The notes under the pieces were generated by a model. The model was not told where the DNA came from. It made no database searches and saw only the letters and a program-made list of their open reading frames with translations. From CAYYAQ01 sp964469555 (GTDB lineage Bacteria; Planctomycetota; UBA1135; UBA2386), in assembly GCA_964469555.1 (NCBI GenBank), contig CAYYAQ010000046.1:1-34909 (forward strand): 34,909 nt of DNA, read 5' to 3'. Made by a program: the position numbers and the translations under genes. Positions 23,794 to 32,831 of the stretch are shown here, piece after piece (the first letter of the stretch is position 1; the number at the start of each line of letters is the position of its first letter).

Positions 23794-24996
23794 ATGTCCA
23801 GCATGACGAAGGACGTCTTTCGCCACAGCCTCACCCTGATCGCCCTGACCTCTGCGCTCGTCGCCCAGGCCAAGCCCGCGGACGAGGCCGCGCCGCGCCC
23901 CGCGATCCGCGTGGTCAAGCTGAAGGGGACGCCCCACGAACGCGGCGTGGCGCACGGTAAGGAGTTGAAAGACGAGATTCATGCGCTCGTCAAGCTCTGG
24001 AAGGCGAACCTGAAGAAGACGTACGGAGTCGACCCCGACGATTTCATCGCGCGGTTTCGCGAGAAGACCGACTTCGAGACGGCGATCGCGAAGTGGACGC
24101 CCGGCCTCCTCGACGAAGTGCGCGGGATCGCCGAGGGCTGTGGGATCGACTACGACACGATCTACGTGTTTCAGCTGATCGACGAAGTCTGGGCGCAGGG
24201 CAAGAAGGTCATGACTGCCGACAAGTGCACCACGATCGGAGTCGATCATCGCGGCGCGCAGCCGACGATCGTCGCGCAGAATCTGGACATTCCCCGCTGG
24301 TACCACGGCTACCAGACCCTGCTCCACATCACCGACGAGAAAGCCAAGCTCCAGACGTTCGTCGTCACGCTGCCGGGCCTGGTCGGAGCGAACGGAATGA
24401 ACAGCTCGCGGGTCGGCGTATGCGTCAACACGCTGCTGCAACTGCGGCCCAGCGACGATGGCCTGCCCGTCGCGTTCGTGGTGCGGGGTGTGCTGGCGCG
24501 CAAGAACTGGCACAAGGCGCGGGCGTTTCTCTACGACGTGCGCCATGCGTCGGGTCAGAACTACACGATCGGTGGCCCTGACGTCGCGCACGCGTTCGAG
24601 TGTTCGGCGCGAAGAGTCACGCCGTTTCGGCCTTTCGGACGGGCAACTCACACCTGGCACACGAACCACCCACTCGTCAACACCGAGTGGTCCGAGCCCT
24701 TCGCGAAGCGCGCGAAGCAGGCTGGGAAGGGCCCGAAGGAGATGCTGCGGGCGTGCCCGCGCTTCGAGTTGCTCGAGGCGCACCTGGGCAAGGAAGCGGT
24801 GAAGAACGGCAAGGAGGTCGACCTCGATTCCGTGCTCGCCGCGCTGCGATCGAAGGACTCGCGTGTTCCGATCTGCAACTCCCGCACGTTCGCCTGCACG
24901 ATCATGCTGCTCGGCCCCAAGCCGGAACTGCGGATCAGCGCCGGCGGGGCCGATCGAAACGAGCTCCGGGTGTTCCGCTTCGACAAGGCCCGGTGA
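23794..24996 (+). CDS. secreted C45-type (acyltransferase/Ntn) hydrolase
   Basis: 400 residues with a signal peptide (about 1-25, RHSLTLIALTSALVAQA). The order of motifs is that of the acyl-CoA:6-aminopenicillanate acyltransferase / peptidase C45 group: GTPHERGVAHGKEL, then a helical region ending in LIDEVWA, then Cys145 in ADKCTTIGVDHRG as the Ntn nucleophile candidate, QNLDIPRW, and GLVGANGMNSSRVGVCVN. Such enzymes cleave or transfer acyl-amide groups after self-processing at the Cys. Substrate unknown. ATG 23794 is preferred over an in-frame ATG at 23725, since it places the signal peptide near the N-terminus. It lies 84 bp after the preceding small gene. Confidence 0.75.
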   Translation: MSSMTKDVFRHSLTLIALTSALVAQAKPADEAAPRPAIRVVKLKGTPHERGVAHGKELKDEIHALVKLWKANLKKTYGVDPDDFIARFREKTDFETAIAKWTPGLLDEVRGIAEGCGIDYDTIYVFQLIDEVWAQGKKVMTADKCTTIGVDHRGAQPTIVAQNLDIPRWYHGYQTLLHITDEKAKLQTFVVTLPGLVGANGMNSSRVGVCVNTLLQLRPSDDGLPVAFVVRGVLARKNWHKARAFLYDVRHASGQNYTIGGPDVAHAFECSARRVTPFRPFGRATHTWHTNHPLVNTEWSEPFAKRAKQAGKGPKEMLRACPRFELLEAHLGKEAVKNGKEVDLDSVLAALRSKDSRVPICNSRTFACTIMLLGPKPELRISAGGADRNELRVFRFDKAR

Positions 24997-25439
24997 CCCG
25001 TTCCCCATGGGGGAGCCCCTCATTGCGCTGAAGCGAATACATGCTCCGGGAACCCGTTTATCCCCTTGGAACCGAACCCATTTCGGCCCAGGGGTTAACT
25101 ACGACTAGGTCCCCGGGTAGGATGGCTTCCAGCGAGCGGTATGAAATCCCGAAGGGATTCCGCCCGTTGCACCGTCCTCTGGGGGGGCGAAACCGCATCA
25201 GTGCGAACCGGCGAATTGAAGAAATCCGGGGCACTGGTCGATGGCAAGGACGAGGTCCTGCTACCTCCCAAGACGTATCACGAAGACAGCGCCCGTCGAG
25301 AAACCAAGGGGGCGCATCCAGAAATGCAGACGAGCCCGAAGCGAAGCCTTCCGGCCATTCCCGCGGCCCCGAACGAGAGGTTCGGCTCCGCCGCCCCGCA
25401 CCGGCGCTGAAGCTGGTTGAACAAGACAACACGACGAAA
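24997..25439 (+). other. 443-bp leader upstream of the helicase core; start unresolved
   Basis: No independent gene is supported. Two overlapping frames are open. One is in frame with the helicase (from ATG 25122), rich in Arg, Gly and Gln. The other (25141-25410) has more coding-like third positions in part but no recognisable protein. The stretch could be a basic N-terminal extension of the helicase, a long 5' leader as found before many DEAD-box helicase genes, or a frame-disturbed extension. A short GC-rich palindrome around 25006-25016 follows the hydrolase stop. Confidence 0.4.
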
Positions 25440-26708
<1,269 letters not shown>

Positions 26709-26769
26709 CCGGGTTCTGCTGTTCCACATCGTCACGCTTCCAGCCGGGTACGGTGCGTCGTTCCGCGCC

Positions 26770-26927
26770 ATGAGGGTCCTCGAAGGATCCGGAATCGTCG
26801 CGACGGACGAGATGCCCGGCGTCAAGAAGACTCTCCACGCGGCGGGCTTCACCTACGTCGCGGCCCGCTGGTCGCCCTGGCGCACCTGGCGTACCACGTC
26901 ATGCTTCTCGCGGGCAACGACGACTGA
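26770..26927 (+). pseudogene. small membrane protein ORF with apparent frameshift
   Basis: ATG 26770 opens MRVLEGSGIVATDEMPGVKK and runs to GFTYVAA. A different frame then continues with LVALAHLAYHVMLLAGNDD and a stop at 26925-26927. Together they would make a roughly 50-residue protein with one membrane helix. A one-site indel near 26860-26870 is required. Either a genuine lesion or a sequence error; family unknown. Confidence 0.35.
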
Positions 26928-26976
26928 CGGTTCTGTACCGGGACACGGTTCACTGATCGGATAGAGTCCCGGCGAC

Positions 26977-28047
26977 GTGCCTGAACCGAGTCTCGAGTAC
27001 CTGTCTCCCACCGTCAGCGAACCAGAGCGTCGCCGCCTGCACGATGACGGCGCCACGCTGGTGGCGCTCCGTCGCCGTGGTCACGACCACGGATTCCTGG
27101 TTCGCCGAAGTAGACCAGAGCAGCCTGAGGATCTCGCCACTCTGTGGAGGGATGACCTCCCGATCCATCTTCCCGGCGTGCTCGATGGGGGATTGGAAGT
27201 GTTCGCCGACGAAATACGAGAGAGTCTGGCGATGTTCGAACGGTTGCGTCGTGGTGCCCGGTTCCTTCACGCGTTGGAGCCGCGCCTCGAGCATCAGGAG
27301 CGGTTTCGTCCCACGGGCTCGACGGTGGATCGCTCCGATGAGAGAGAGATCGAGAAGGTCTGGATGTCGGCGGTGGACGGCGAGGCCACGGTCGCAGACG
27401 AGCTGTGGGCGAAGCTGAGTTGGATCGCCAACGACGAATCTGATCAATCCCTTCGCATCTCGTTCTCGTTTGGAGTGGAGCAGCTCGAAGAGTGGCGCGA
27501 GGATGCGGATCGCGCGCCGTTTGCCGATGCGGTGTGCGAGGAGACGTTTCCGGAGTGTCTCACGATCACGGGCCACGTGCCGTTGGTCGAAGCGCTCGAG
27601 GACCTCTTGGCCGCGCGCGTCCGGTTCTCCGAACGAATCGTGTATTCGAACGCCAACGGTGGAGGCGCGGTGTTCCACCACGACGTGGAACCTCACCAGC
27701 GCGGGGTGATCTTCGGTCAATTCGCTGGCCGGACGGCCTGGTTGGCCGTGCCGAAGCGCAGCCTGGCGGAGCACGTGCAGGCTCAGGCGCGTGGTGACCT
27801 CGCGAAACGTGTTGCGAGTCCGGCGGCAGCGCTCACGGTCTTGGACGACGAGTCCGACCGGGAGCGGTTCGAGTTGTTGAACACGAACGCCGCGTTCACA
27901 GAGAGGTTGGTCGATTCCGGTGCCGCGTTCATCCTCGAGCCCGGGGACGCGCTCCTTCTCCCGAACCATGGACCTGACGACACGTGTTGGCACTCCGTGT
28001 TCGGGGTGGGCCGCGCGAGCCTGGCTCACAGCTACGGGATGTTCTGA
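26977..28047 (+). CDS. cupin/JmjC-like protein, possible Fe(II)/2-oxoglutarate oxygenase
   Basis: 356 residues from a GTG start. The C-terminal half has a cupin-like layout: FHHDVEPHQRGVIFGQFAG (candidate HxD pair, H234 and D236), AWLAVPKRSL, then FILEPGDALLLPNHGPDD and TCWHSVFGVG with a candidate distal His. The run from EPGDALLLPN to WHSV is typical of JmjC/cupin-8 proteins. The N-terminal half (about 1-200) is charged and unrecognised. If the ligands are right it would hydroxylate a protein or small molecule; without the structure this is inference. The neighbours give no clue. Confidence 0.6.
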   Translation: MPEPSLEYLSPTVSEPERRRLHDDGATLVALRRRGHDHGFLVRRSRPEQPEDLATLWRDDLPIHLPGVLDGGLEVFADEIRESLAMFERLRRGARFLHALEPRLEHQERFRPTGSTVDRSDEREIEKVWMSAVDGEATVADELWAKLSWIANDESDQSLRISFSFGVEQLEEWREDADRAPFADAVCEETFPECLTITGHVPLVEALEDLLAARVRFSERIVYSNANGGGAVFHHDVEPHQRGVIFGQFAGRTAWLAVPKRSLAEHVQAQARGDLAKRVASPAAALTVLDDESDRERFELLNTNAAFTERLVDSGAAFILEPGDALLLPNHGPDDTCWHSVFGVGRASLAHSYGMF

Positions 28048-28092
28048 GGTTCCGGTCAACGGTGGAGCGCGAGAGCCCGTAGACCTGCCCGC

Positions 28093-28260
28093 ATGAAGAT
28101 CGGAATCGGACTACTCGCGTGTCACGCCCACGGGGGCTCGGACGGCACGATCGCCATCGCGGATCCCCACAGCGATCTCATCGTCTGCTACTTCACGCAG
28201 TCGCGTCGCGGCAAGACGTCGAGCTTGTTCGGCCCCATGATCTGGACCGTTTTGCAATGA
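28093..28260 (+). pseudogene. remnant of a beta-lactamase-family serine hydrolase (C-terminal end)
   Basis: A 55-codon frame with HGGSDGTIAIADPHSDLIV and CYFTQSRRGKTSSLF resembles the C-terminal KTG-like strand region (HxGSDGT...DP..DLIV.YFTQSR) of class-C-type serine hydrolases. The SxxK and YxN parts of the enzyme are absent; upstream is the cupin gene. The frame is open from 28048. Most likely the 3' scrap of a deleted gene, though translation of a small peptide from ATG 28093 cannot be excluded. Confidence 0.55.
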
Positions 28261-28283
28261 CCCGCGGCTCGGTGAGTTATCGC

Positions 28284-28323
28284 GACGAACCGCAACGGGC
28301 GACAGGCCTCGTTGCGGTTCGTC
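28284..28323. terminator. strong bidirectional hairpin between convergent genes
   Basis: A perfect 14-bp inverted repeat (GACGAACCGCAACG / CGTTGCGGTTCGTC) with a 12-nt loop lies between the hydrolase remnant and the stop of the minus-strand secreted-protein gene at 28341. No T-tract. It probably ends transcription from both sides. Confidence 0.75.
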
Positions 28324-28340
28324 TTCAGATCCGTTCCGTC

Positions 28341-29672
28341 CTACTTGAAGATGGGGACCACCAGTCCCTCCGTGGCCCTCAACTGCATGGCGAGGATCAC
28401 CGCCTGGACGGACGCTGCCATCCCGACAAGGGATTTGTTGTTGGGGATCGGGAGGCTGATCGTCCCGAAGCCCAGGTTGTCGATCGTCAGTGCGAGCGTG
28501 AGCACTGGGATCACGTTCAACTCGCAACCCATGATCTTGATGGGCGCGGGTAGGGGGGCACCCAGGAGCAGGAAACCCGGGCATCGCGACGCGGTCGTGT
28601 CGACCACGTCGATGTGGAGTGTCTTTCCGATCTGTGGAATCTGTTGGTAGAAGACATGCGCGATGTTCTGAACCCGCGAGCACGGATTCCCGAAGTGCCA
28701 TGGATCGCCGGCGTTGAACGCGTTGAGTTCGTCGCTCGCCGGACGAAGCTCCATGGACGCGGCGGGCGTCCAGATGACCGGCGGCGCTCCTGGGCCGACG
28801 GGGGGCGGATTGGTCGGGTCCTCCGTGAGGAGTCCGGCGCCGCGGACGGTCGCGTAGCCCGATGCGGACGGAGACGTTCGCGTCAGCGAGAAGATGGCGA
28901 ACTCACGGTCGTCATTCCCCATGCACAGGGCGTCGATGACGTCGCCGTTCTTGAGGCCGAGTTGTTCCTGCGTGCGAAAGACCACCGGCTGTTGATCCTT
29001 GGCGCGCTGCACGAGGATGTCCGACGGGCGGACATTCGTCAGCGTTCCGACCTTCGACGTCCCGATCACGGTGAAGAACATCGGCCAACGCTGCTTCGGA
29101 TCGGCTTGGAAGTGGATGATCGAGGAGACGTTGCCGTCGTAGGTCGAAGTGCGTGGGAATCTGGCTTCCCCGCTGTCGAACAGGATTCTGGCCGCGCTGT
29201 TGGGAACGAGTCCCTTCTGATAGACGTCCGCGGCGGCGCCGTTGCCCGTCGTGGACTGCGCGTAGATCTCGGAGGATGTGACTCCCTGGGTTCCGCGGTC
29301 GACGGAATACGCGACGACGACGAAACCGGGGCCGTGAGGCAATCGTGGCGCGGTGCGTTCGATGTACGACGCTGAGTTGATCGCTCCGCCAGGGGCGATC
29401 AGCAGGTCGCCGACCTTCCACACCAGCACCCAGGTGACGGTCGTGACATTCGTCTGCATGTTCCTCGACGACCGGATCATCCACAGCTCGCGGGGATCCT
29501 TCGCCTTGACCGACGCAGGCGTGGAGGTCGAGAACGAGGCCTTGTCCAGGCTTCCCGCTCCCGGCGTCGCCTGCTCGAACGTCTGGCTCCTCGCGTCGTC
29601 TCCGGCGGCGAGACAGAACATTCCGGCCAGGATTCCGGTCATCATCGACTTGCTTTTCTTCAGGTTGTGCAC
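28341..29672 (-). CDS. secreted protein with planctomycete-type C-terminal beta domain
   Basis: 443 residues. Start GTG 29672, chosen because AAAGGAG lies 7 nt upstream; it gives a signal peptide (KKSKSMMTGILAGMFCLAAG...RSQ). The body is beta-rich with no catalytic motif I recognise. The last ~100 residues contain GKTLHIDV, ASRCPGFLLLGAP, IKIMGCELNVIP and FGTISLPIPNNKSLVG, which I know as a recurring C-terminal module of large secreted planctomycete proteins (ending SLPIPN..LVG), with two Cys that may pair. Likely cell-surface or exported. Function unknown. Confidence 0.78.
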   Translation of the reverse strand: MHNLKKSKSMMTGILAGMFCLAAGDDARSQTFEQATPGAGSLDKASFSTSTPASVKAKDPRELWMIRSSRNMQTNVTTVTWVLVWKVGDLLIAPGGAINSASYIERTAPRLPHGPGFVVVAYSVDRGTQGVTSSEIYAQSTTGNGAAADVYQKGLVPNSAARILFDSGEARFPRTSTYDGNVSSIIHFQADPKQRWPMFFTVIGTSKVGTLTNVRPSDILVQRAKDQQPVVFRTQEQLGLKNGDVIDALCMGNDDREFAIFSLTRTSPSASGYATVRGAGLLTEDPTNPPPVGPGAPPVIWTPAASMELRPASDELNAFNAGDPWHFGNPCSRVQNIAHVFYQQIPQIGKTLHIDVVDTTASRCPGFLLLGAPLPAPIKIMGCELNVIPVLTLALTIDNLGFGTISLPIPNNKSLVGMAASVQAVILAMQLRATEGLVVPIFK

Positions 29673-30464
29673 GTATCTACTCCTTTGTTCAGGACTTGGG
29701 CTTGTGGGCTCGGGGATTGCTTGCACTACCAAGCGGAGAACGGATCCGGGATGTGACCGGATTCCTCCGTTCCCCGGCTCGCGGTTCGGCTGTCGATCCT
29801 CGCCTCGAGACTGCTATCTTGGGGAGTGCTCGATCGCGGCGACCAGACCGGCGACCAACCCGAGGGCGAATCGCGCAGCTTCGTCGACCTCTACCGGGGA
29901 CCACGCTACGTGGTTCGTTCGCGGCGCCGCATGCCCGGTGACGATGGGCGGTGCGGCTACCGCGCGCGGGGCGAGTCCTCGTACCGACACTCAGCGGGCC
30001 ACGGTCAGACGTTTCCCGTCGAGTTGGGCGAGACATTGACCACGATCAGTGTCTGCTGCCCCGTCGAGGTGGCGACCGACTTGGATGAGATGGCCACGAT
30101 GACTCGCGCCTGATGCTCGCACCGATGGCCGGATCGAAGAAACGGCTTCGATGGACAGGAGCACTCGATGGATTGGGGTCGAATTGCCGGTTGCGGAATC
30201 CAATGAATGGTCGACGATACCGCCCTGAGGATACGATGTACTGGTCACAGAATCTGGAAAAGAGGCACCGAAGACCATGACCACGACTGGCCGCTTTTGG
30301 GGTGACCGCCGAGGGTGCCCATGAGATGGCGCTCGACTCCGAACCGAACCCCTCGAACGAACCGCCTTTGCCAACGAGGGAAAAGGACCGTGTTCGGGTT
30401 GCCGTGGAGATTCCGGGGAGTATTCTCTTCAAGAACACTTCCTCAGTTCACGAAACCAAGAAGT
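29673..30464 (+). other. 792 bp without a confident gene
   Basis: It holds the upstream region of the secreted-protein gene, one short plus-strand ORF (separate entry), and the leader of the metal-efflux operon. The last ~130 bp are AT-richer than average and should contain the ArsR-controlled promoter, but no operator of the usual 12-2-12 type could be identified with confidence. Confidence 0.5.
29826..30113 (+). CDS. hypothetical 95-residue ORF
   Basis: GTG-started ORF with coding-like GC at third positions over its first half. The segment SFVDLYRGPRYVVRSRRRMPGDD faintly recalls region 1/2 of ECF sigma factors, but the rest does not. No ribosome-binding site better than GGGGAG right before the start. 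Weak; could be a decayed gene or chance. Confidence 0.25.
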   Translation: MLDRGDQTGDQPEGESRSFVDLYRGPRYVVRSRRRMPGDDGRCGYRARGESSYRHSAGHGQTFPVELGETLTTISVCCPVEVATDLDEMATMTRA

Positions 30465-30836
30465 ATGAAGCGTCGAGCGAAAGAAGGCGTCTGCGAGGTC
30501 GACTGCGTCGACGGACCCCGGGTATCCGCTGCCCGCGCCGCTCTGCCGCCGCTGCAGGTCAGCCGGGAGGTCGCGACCGCGCTCAAGGTGCTCGCACATC
30601 CGGGACGTCTGCGAGTCCTCAAGGCGCTCGAGGGTCGTGAGCTGTGCGTTTGCGACCTGGCGCACGTACTCGGGCTCTCGATGTCGGGAATGTCCCAGCA
30701 GCTTCGCGAGCTGCGTCGTCTCGGTGCCGTCGACTTCCGGACAGAGGGCAAGCTCGCGTACTACCGGATCGCGGATCCGTTCTGGCTCGAGGTCGCGGGA
30801 TCCGTGACGGGGAGGCTCGGTGGCGTGCAGCAGTAG
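30465..30836 (+). CDS. ArsR/SmtB-family metal-sensing repressor (CadC-like)
   Basis: 123-residue winged-helix repressor. It carries the CadC-type thiolate site: an N-terminal CEVDC pair (C10, C14, spacing Cx3C as in CadC) and a CxC in ELCVCDLAHVLG (C61, C63). This is the known Cd/Pb/Zn-binding alpha3N site that releases DNA when metal binds. The recognition helix is in LGLSMSGMSQQLRELRRLG and the wing in GKLAYYRIA. It heads the efflux operon and overlaps the next gene by 17 nt, so metal would induce its own export system. The ATG at 30465 was chosen to include the Cys pair. Confidence 0.88.
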   Translation: MKRRAKEGVCEVDCVDGPRVSAARAALPPLQVSREVATALKVLAHPGRLRVLKALEGRELCVCDLAHVLGLSMSGMSQQLRELRRLGAVDFRTEGKLAYYRIADPFWLEVAGSVTGRLGGVQQ

Positions 30837-32205
30837 TCGTCTACGCGTGATCTGCGCGGTGGCAGCTTCGTCGTGGTTGCTCGCGGCCTGTGCCACCGTC
30901 GATCCCGGGCCCGACTACGACCGCGCGGTTCAAGAGATCCGCGCGGCAACCGGTGTGCAGTCCGCGTACCGACCCGGGGAGGACGATGCCTGCGCGCAGC
31001 GTGCGCGCGAGTTGTTGGGCGGTGACCTTTCACTACGCGAGGCGGTCGAAGTCGCCATGCTCAACAACCCTGCACTCCAGGGTGCGTTCCGGACCATCGG
31101 CATGGCCAGGGCCGATCGCGTGCAGGCCGGCATGTTGACGAATCCGTCGCTGATGCTCGCGCTTCGCTTCCCGACAACCGGCGGCGGCACAGCGATCGAA
31201 GGCAACCTGCTCGGGAGTCTCCTCGACCTGTGGCAGCTCCCCGCGCGCATCGACACGGCGGAAGCGGCCCTGCGTCGGCAGGTCCTGCAGGTCGCCCACA
31301 GCGCCGTCGCCCTCGCTGGAGCGGTCCGATCCACCTACATCGACGCCATCACGGCAGAACGGCTGGTCGCGATCGCGGAGGAGAACCGGGCGACCGCGGC
31401 GCACCTGCTCGAGTTGGCCGAGGAACGCGTGGCTGCGCAGGCCGCCACGGCGATCGACGTGAACCTCGCGCGCCTCGACCTGGCCGCGACGGACGTCGCC
31501 TTGCGCGATGCCCGGCTGGCGGTGGTCGAAGCGCGGCAGACGCTGGCGAATCACTTCGGGCTCGAGGCCTTGCCGCCAGGCTGCTCGTTGGGGTCCGACT
31601 TCGCAGACCAGGCGGCCCGTTTGCCGTCGGCCGAGCGCCTGCACGAACTCGCGGAGGCGCACCGCCTCGATGTCCGCGCCGCGCAGCAAGCCGTGGAGGA
31701 AGCAGCCGCGGAGCTCGCACGGCAGGGCGGTCGCGTCGCACGCATGTTCAACGTCGGCGTCGCCGCGGAGAAGGAGGGCGATTGGAGCGTGGGGCCAGCC
31801 GTGCGGCTCGAGCTTCCCGTGTTCGACCAGAACCAGGCGCAGATCGCCAAGGCATCGGACTCCCTCGCCCGGCAGCAGCAGGCCCTCGAGGCGTTGCGTC
31901 TGAGTGCCTTACGGGACGTCGGGGTTTCGCGTGCTCGCGCCGAAGCCAGCCGGGACACGGTGCGGATCTACACCGAGCAGATCCTGGTCCGCTCGCAAGA
32001 GACCCTCGAGCTCGCGCGCGAGTCCTATCGGGTCGGGAAGTCGACGATCCTGCCCGTTCTCGAGTCCCAGCGAAGCCTGCTCGCGGCTCGTCGCGACCAC
32101 ACCCAGCGTCTGCGGCAGGCGGCGACCGCACTGTCCGACCTCGAGCTCGCGACCGGGGTACCTCGCGAGACTCTGTTCAGCTCCCCCCCGAGGAAACAAC
32201 CATGA
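30820..32205 (+). CDS. TolC/CusC-family outer-membrane efflux lipoprotein
   Basis: 461 residues. N-terminal lipobox WLLAAC, then the two outer-membrane-efflux repeats: LSLREAVEVAMLNNPALQG (the canonical start of OEP domain 1) and a second half with FNVGVAAEKEGDWSVGPAVRLELPVFDQNQAQIAKA. Long Ala/Glu-rich coiled-coil helices alternate with the barrel strands. It forms the outer-membrane channel of the RND pump. GTG 30820 overlaps the repressor end; GTG 30847 directly before the signal is an alternative. Its stop overlaps the next start (ATGA). CzcC/CusC type rather than drug-efflux type by operon context. Confidence 0.88.
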   Translation: MACSSSRLRVICAVAASSWLLAACATVDPGPDYDRAVQEIRAATGVQSAYRPGEDDACAQRARELLGGDLSLREAVEVAMLNNPALQGAFRTIGMARADRVQAGMLTNPSLMLALRFPTTGGGTAIEGNLLGSLLDLWQLPARIDTAEAALRRQVLQVAHSAVALAGAVRSTYIDAITAERLVAIAEENRATAAHLLELAEERVAAQAATAIDVNLARLDLAATDVALRDARLAVVEARQTLANHFGLEALPPGCSLGSDFADQAARLPSAERLHELAEAHRLDVRAAQQAVEEAAAELARQGGRVARMFNVGVAAEKEGDWSVGPAVRLELPVFDQNQAQIAKASDSLARQQQALEALRLSALRDVGVSRARAEASRDTVRIYTEQILVRSQETLELARESYRVGKSTILPVLESQRSLLAARRDHTQRLRQAATALSDLELATGVPRETLFSSPPRKQP

Positions 32206-32831
32206 AGAATACGATGTGGATCGCTCTCGCCCTGCTGGTCGCGTCCGCCGCTGCGGTGGGCGGATTGTACGGCACGAAGGTGTTTCTCGGGTCCGGCTCC
32301 GAGTCCGAGAAGACGGCGCCAGCGGTTTGCGAAGCGCACGGAGTCGCGCGTTGCCCGTTCTGCGACCCGTCTCTCCTCGAGTCGATGGGCTTTTGCAGCG
32401 GGCATGGCGTCCCGGAAGCGATCTGCACCCGGTGCCGCGACGATCTCGAAGCGGCATTCAAGGCCAAGAACGACTGGTGTGCCGAGCACGGTCTGCCGGA
32501 GTCGCAGTGCGAGACCTGCAACCCGGGCACCCTCGCGAAGTTCGCCAAGTACGACAAGGTCCGCTCGACATCGGCGGAGTGCGAGGAACACGGAATCGCG
32601 CGCTGTCCGTTCTGCGATCCGTCGCTGCTTTCGTCGATGGGTTTCTGCGGCGGCCACGGCGTTCCCGAGGCGGTCTGCACGCGCTGTCGCAGCGACTTGG
32701 AAGCGGCCTTCCGCAAGAAGAACGACTGGTGCGCCGAACACGGCCTGCCCGAGTCGCACTGTGAGGTCTGCAACCCCGGGACCCTCGCACAGTTCCGCAA
32801 GTACGCATCCTCCGACGAGTCGAAGAAATGA
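32202..32831 (+). CDS. periplasmic Cys/His-rich metal-binding protein with two repeat modules
   Basis: 209 residues. An N-terminal membrane anchor (about 5-28) is followed by two near-identical modules at about 43-106 and 127-190. Each module has three CxxHG...CxxC sub-motifs: CEAHGVARCPFC, CSGHGVPEAICTRC and CAEHGLPESQCETC, giving nine Cys and three His per module. That ligand set predicts zinc or copper-type sites, so a metal-buffering or metal-delivery role in front of the pump is likely. The same module, preceded by a similar anchor, forms the N-terminus of the next gene's adaptor, so one arose by duplication of the other. Overlaps both neighbours by ATGA. Not a named family to me. Confidence 0.75.
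   Translation: MKNTMWIALALLVASAAAVGGLYGTKVFLGSGSESEKTAPAVCEAHGVARCPFCDPSLLESMGFCSGHGVPEAICTRCRDDLEAAFKAKNDWCAEHGLPESQCETCNPGTLAKFAKYDKVRSTSAECEEHGIARCPFCDPSLLSSMGFCGGHGVPEAVCTRCRSDLEAAFRKKNDWCAEHGLPESHCEVCNPGTLAQFRKYASSDESKK
32328..32519 (+). repeat. Cys/His module, copy 1
   Basis: First of three copies of a 64-codon module with three CxxH...CxxC sub-motifs. The other copies are at 32580-32771 (same gene) and 32948-33139 (adaptor gene). Copies 1 and 2 are the most alike; the 20 codons between them encode a Lys/Ser linker. Confidence 0.85.
32580..32771 (+). repeat. Cys/His module, copy 2
   Basis: Second copy, 84 codons after the first. It keeps all nine Cys and all three His, with conserved CPFCDPSLL, GFC, HGVPEA and RNDWC/KNDWC-type landmarks. 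Confidence 0.85.

Noticed and set aside
23203..25023. A 606-codon minus-strand open frame
   Set aside because: Antisense shadow of the FAD enzyme, the small ORF and the C45 hydrolase, which have recognisable motifs.
29826..30113. ECF sigma factor
   Set aside because: Only a short SFVDLYR-like segment resembles region 1/2; no region 4 or continued similarity.
30424..30440. ArsR operator upstream of the repressor
   Set aside because: TCTTC/AAGA half-palindrome is too short and imperfect for the usual 12-2-12 operator.
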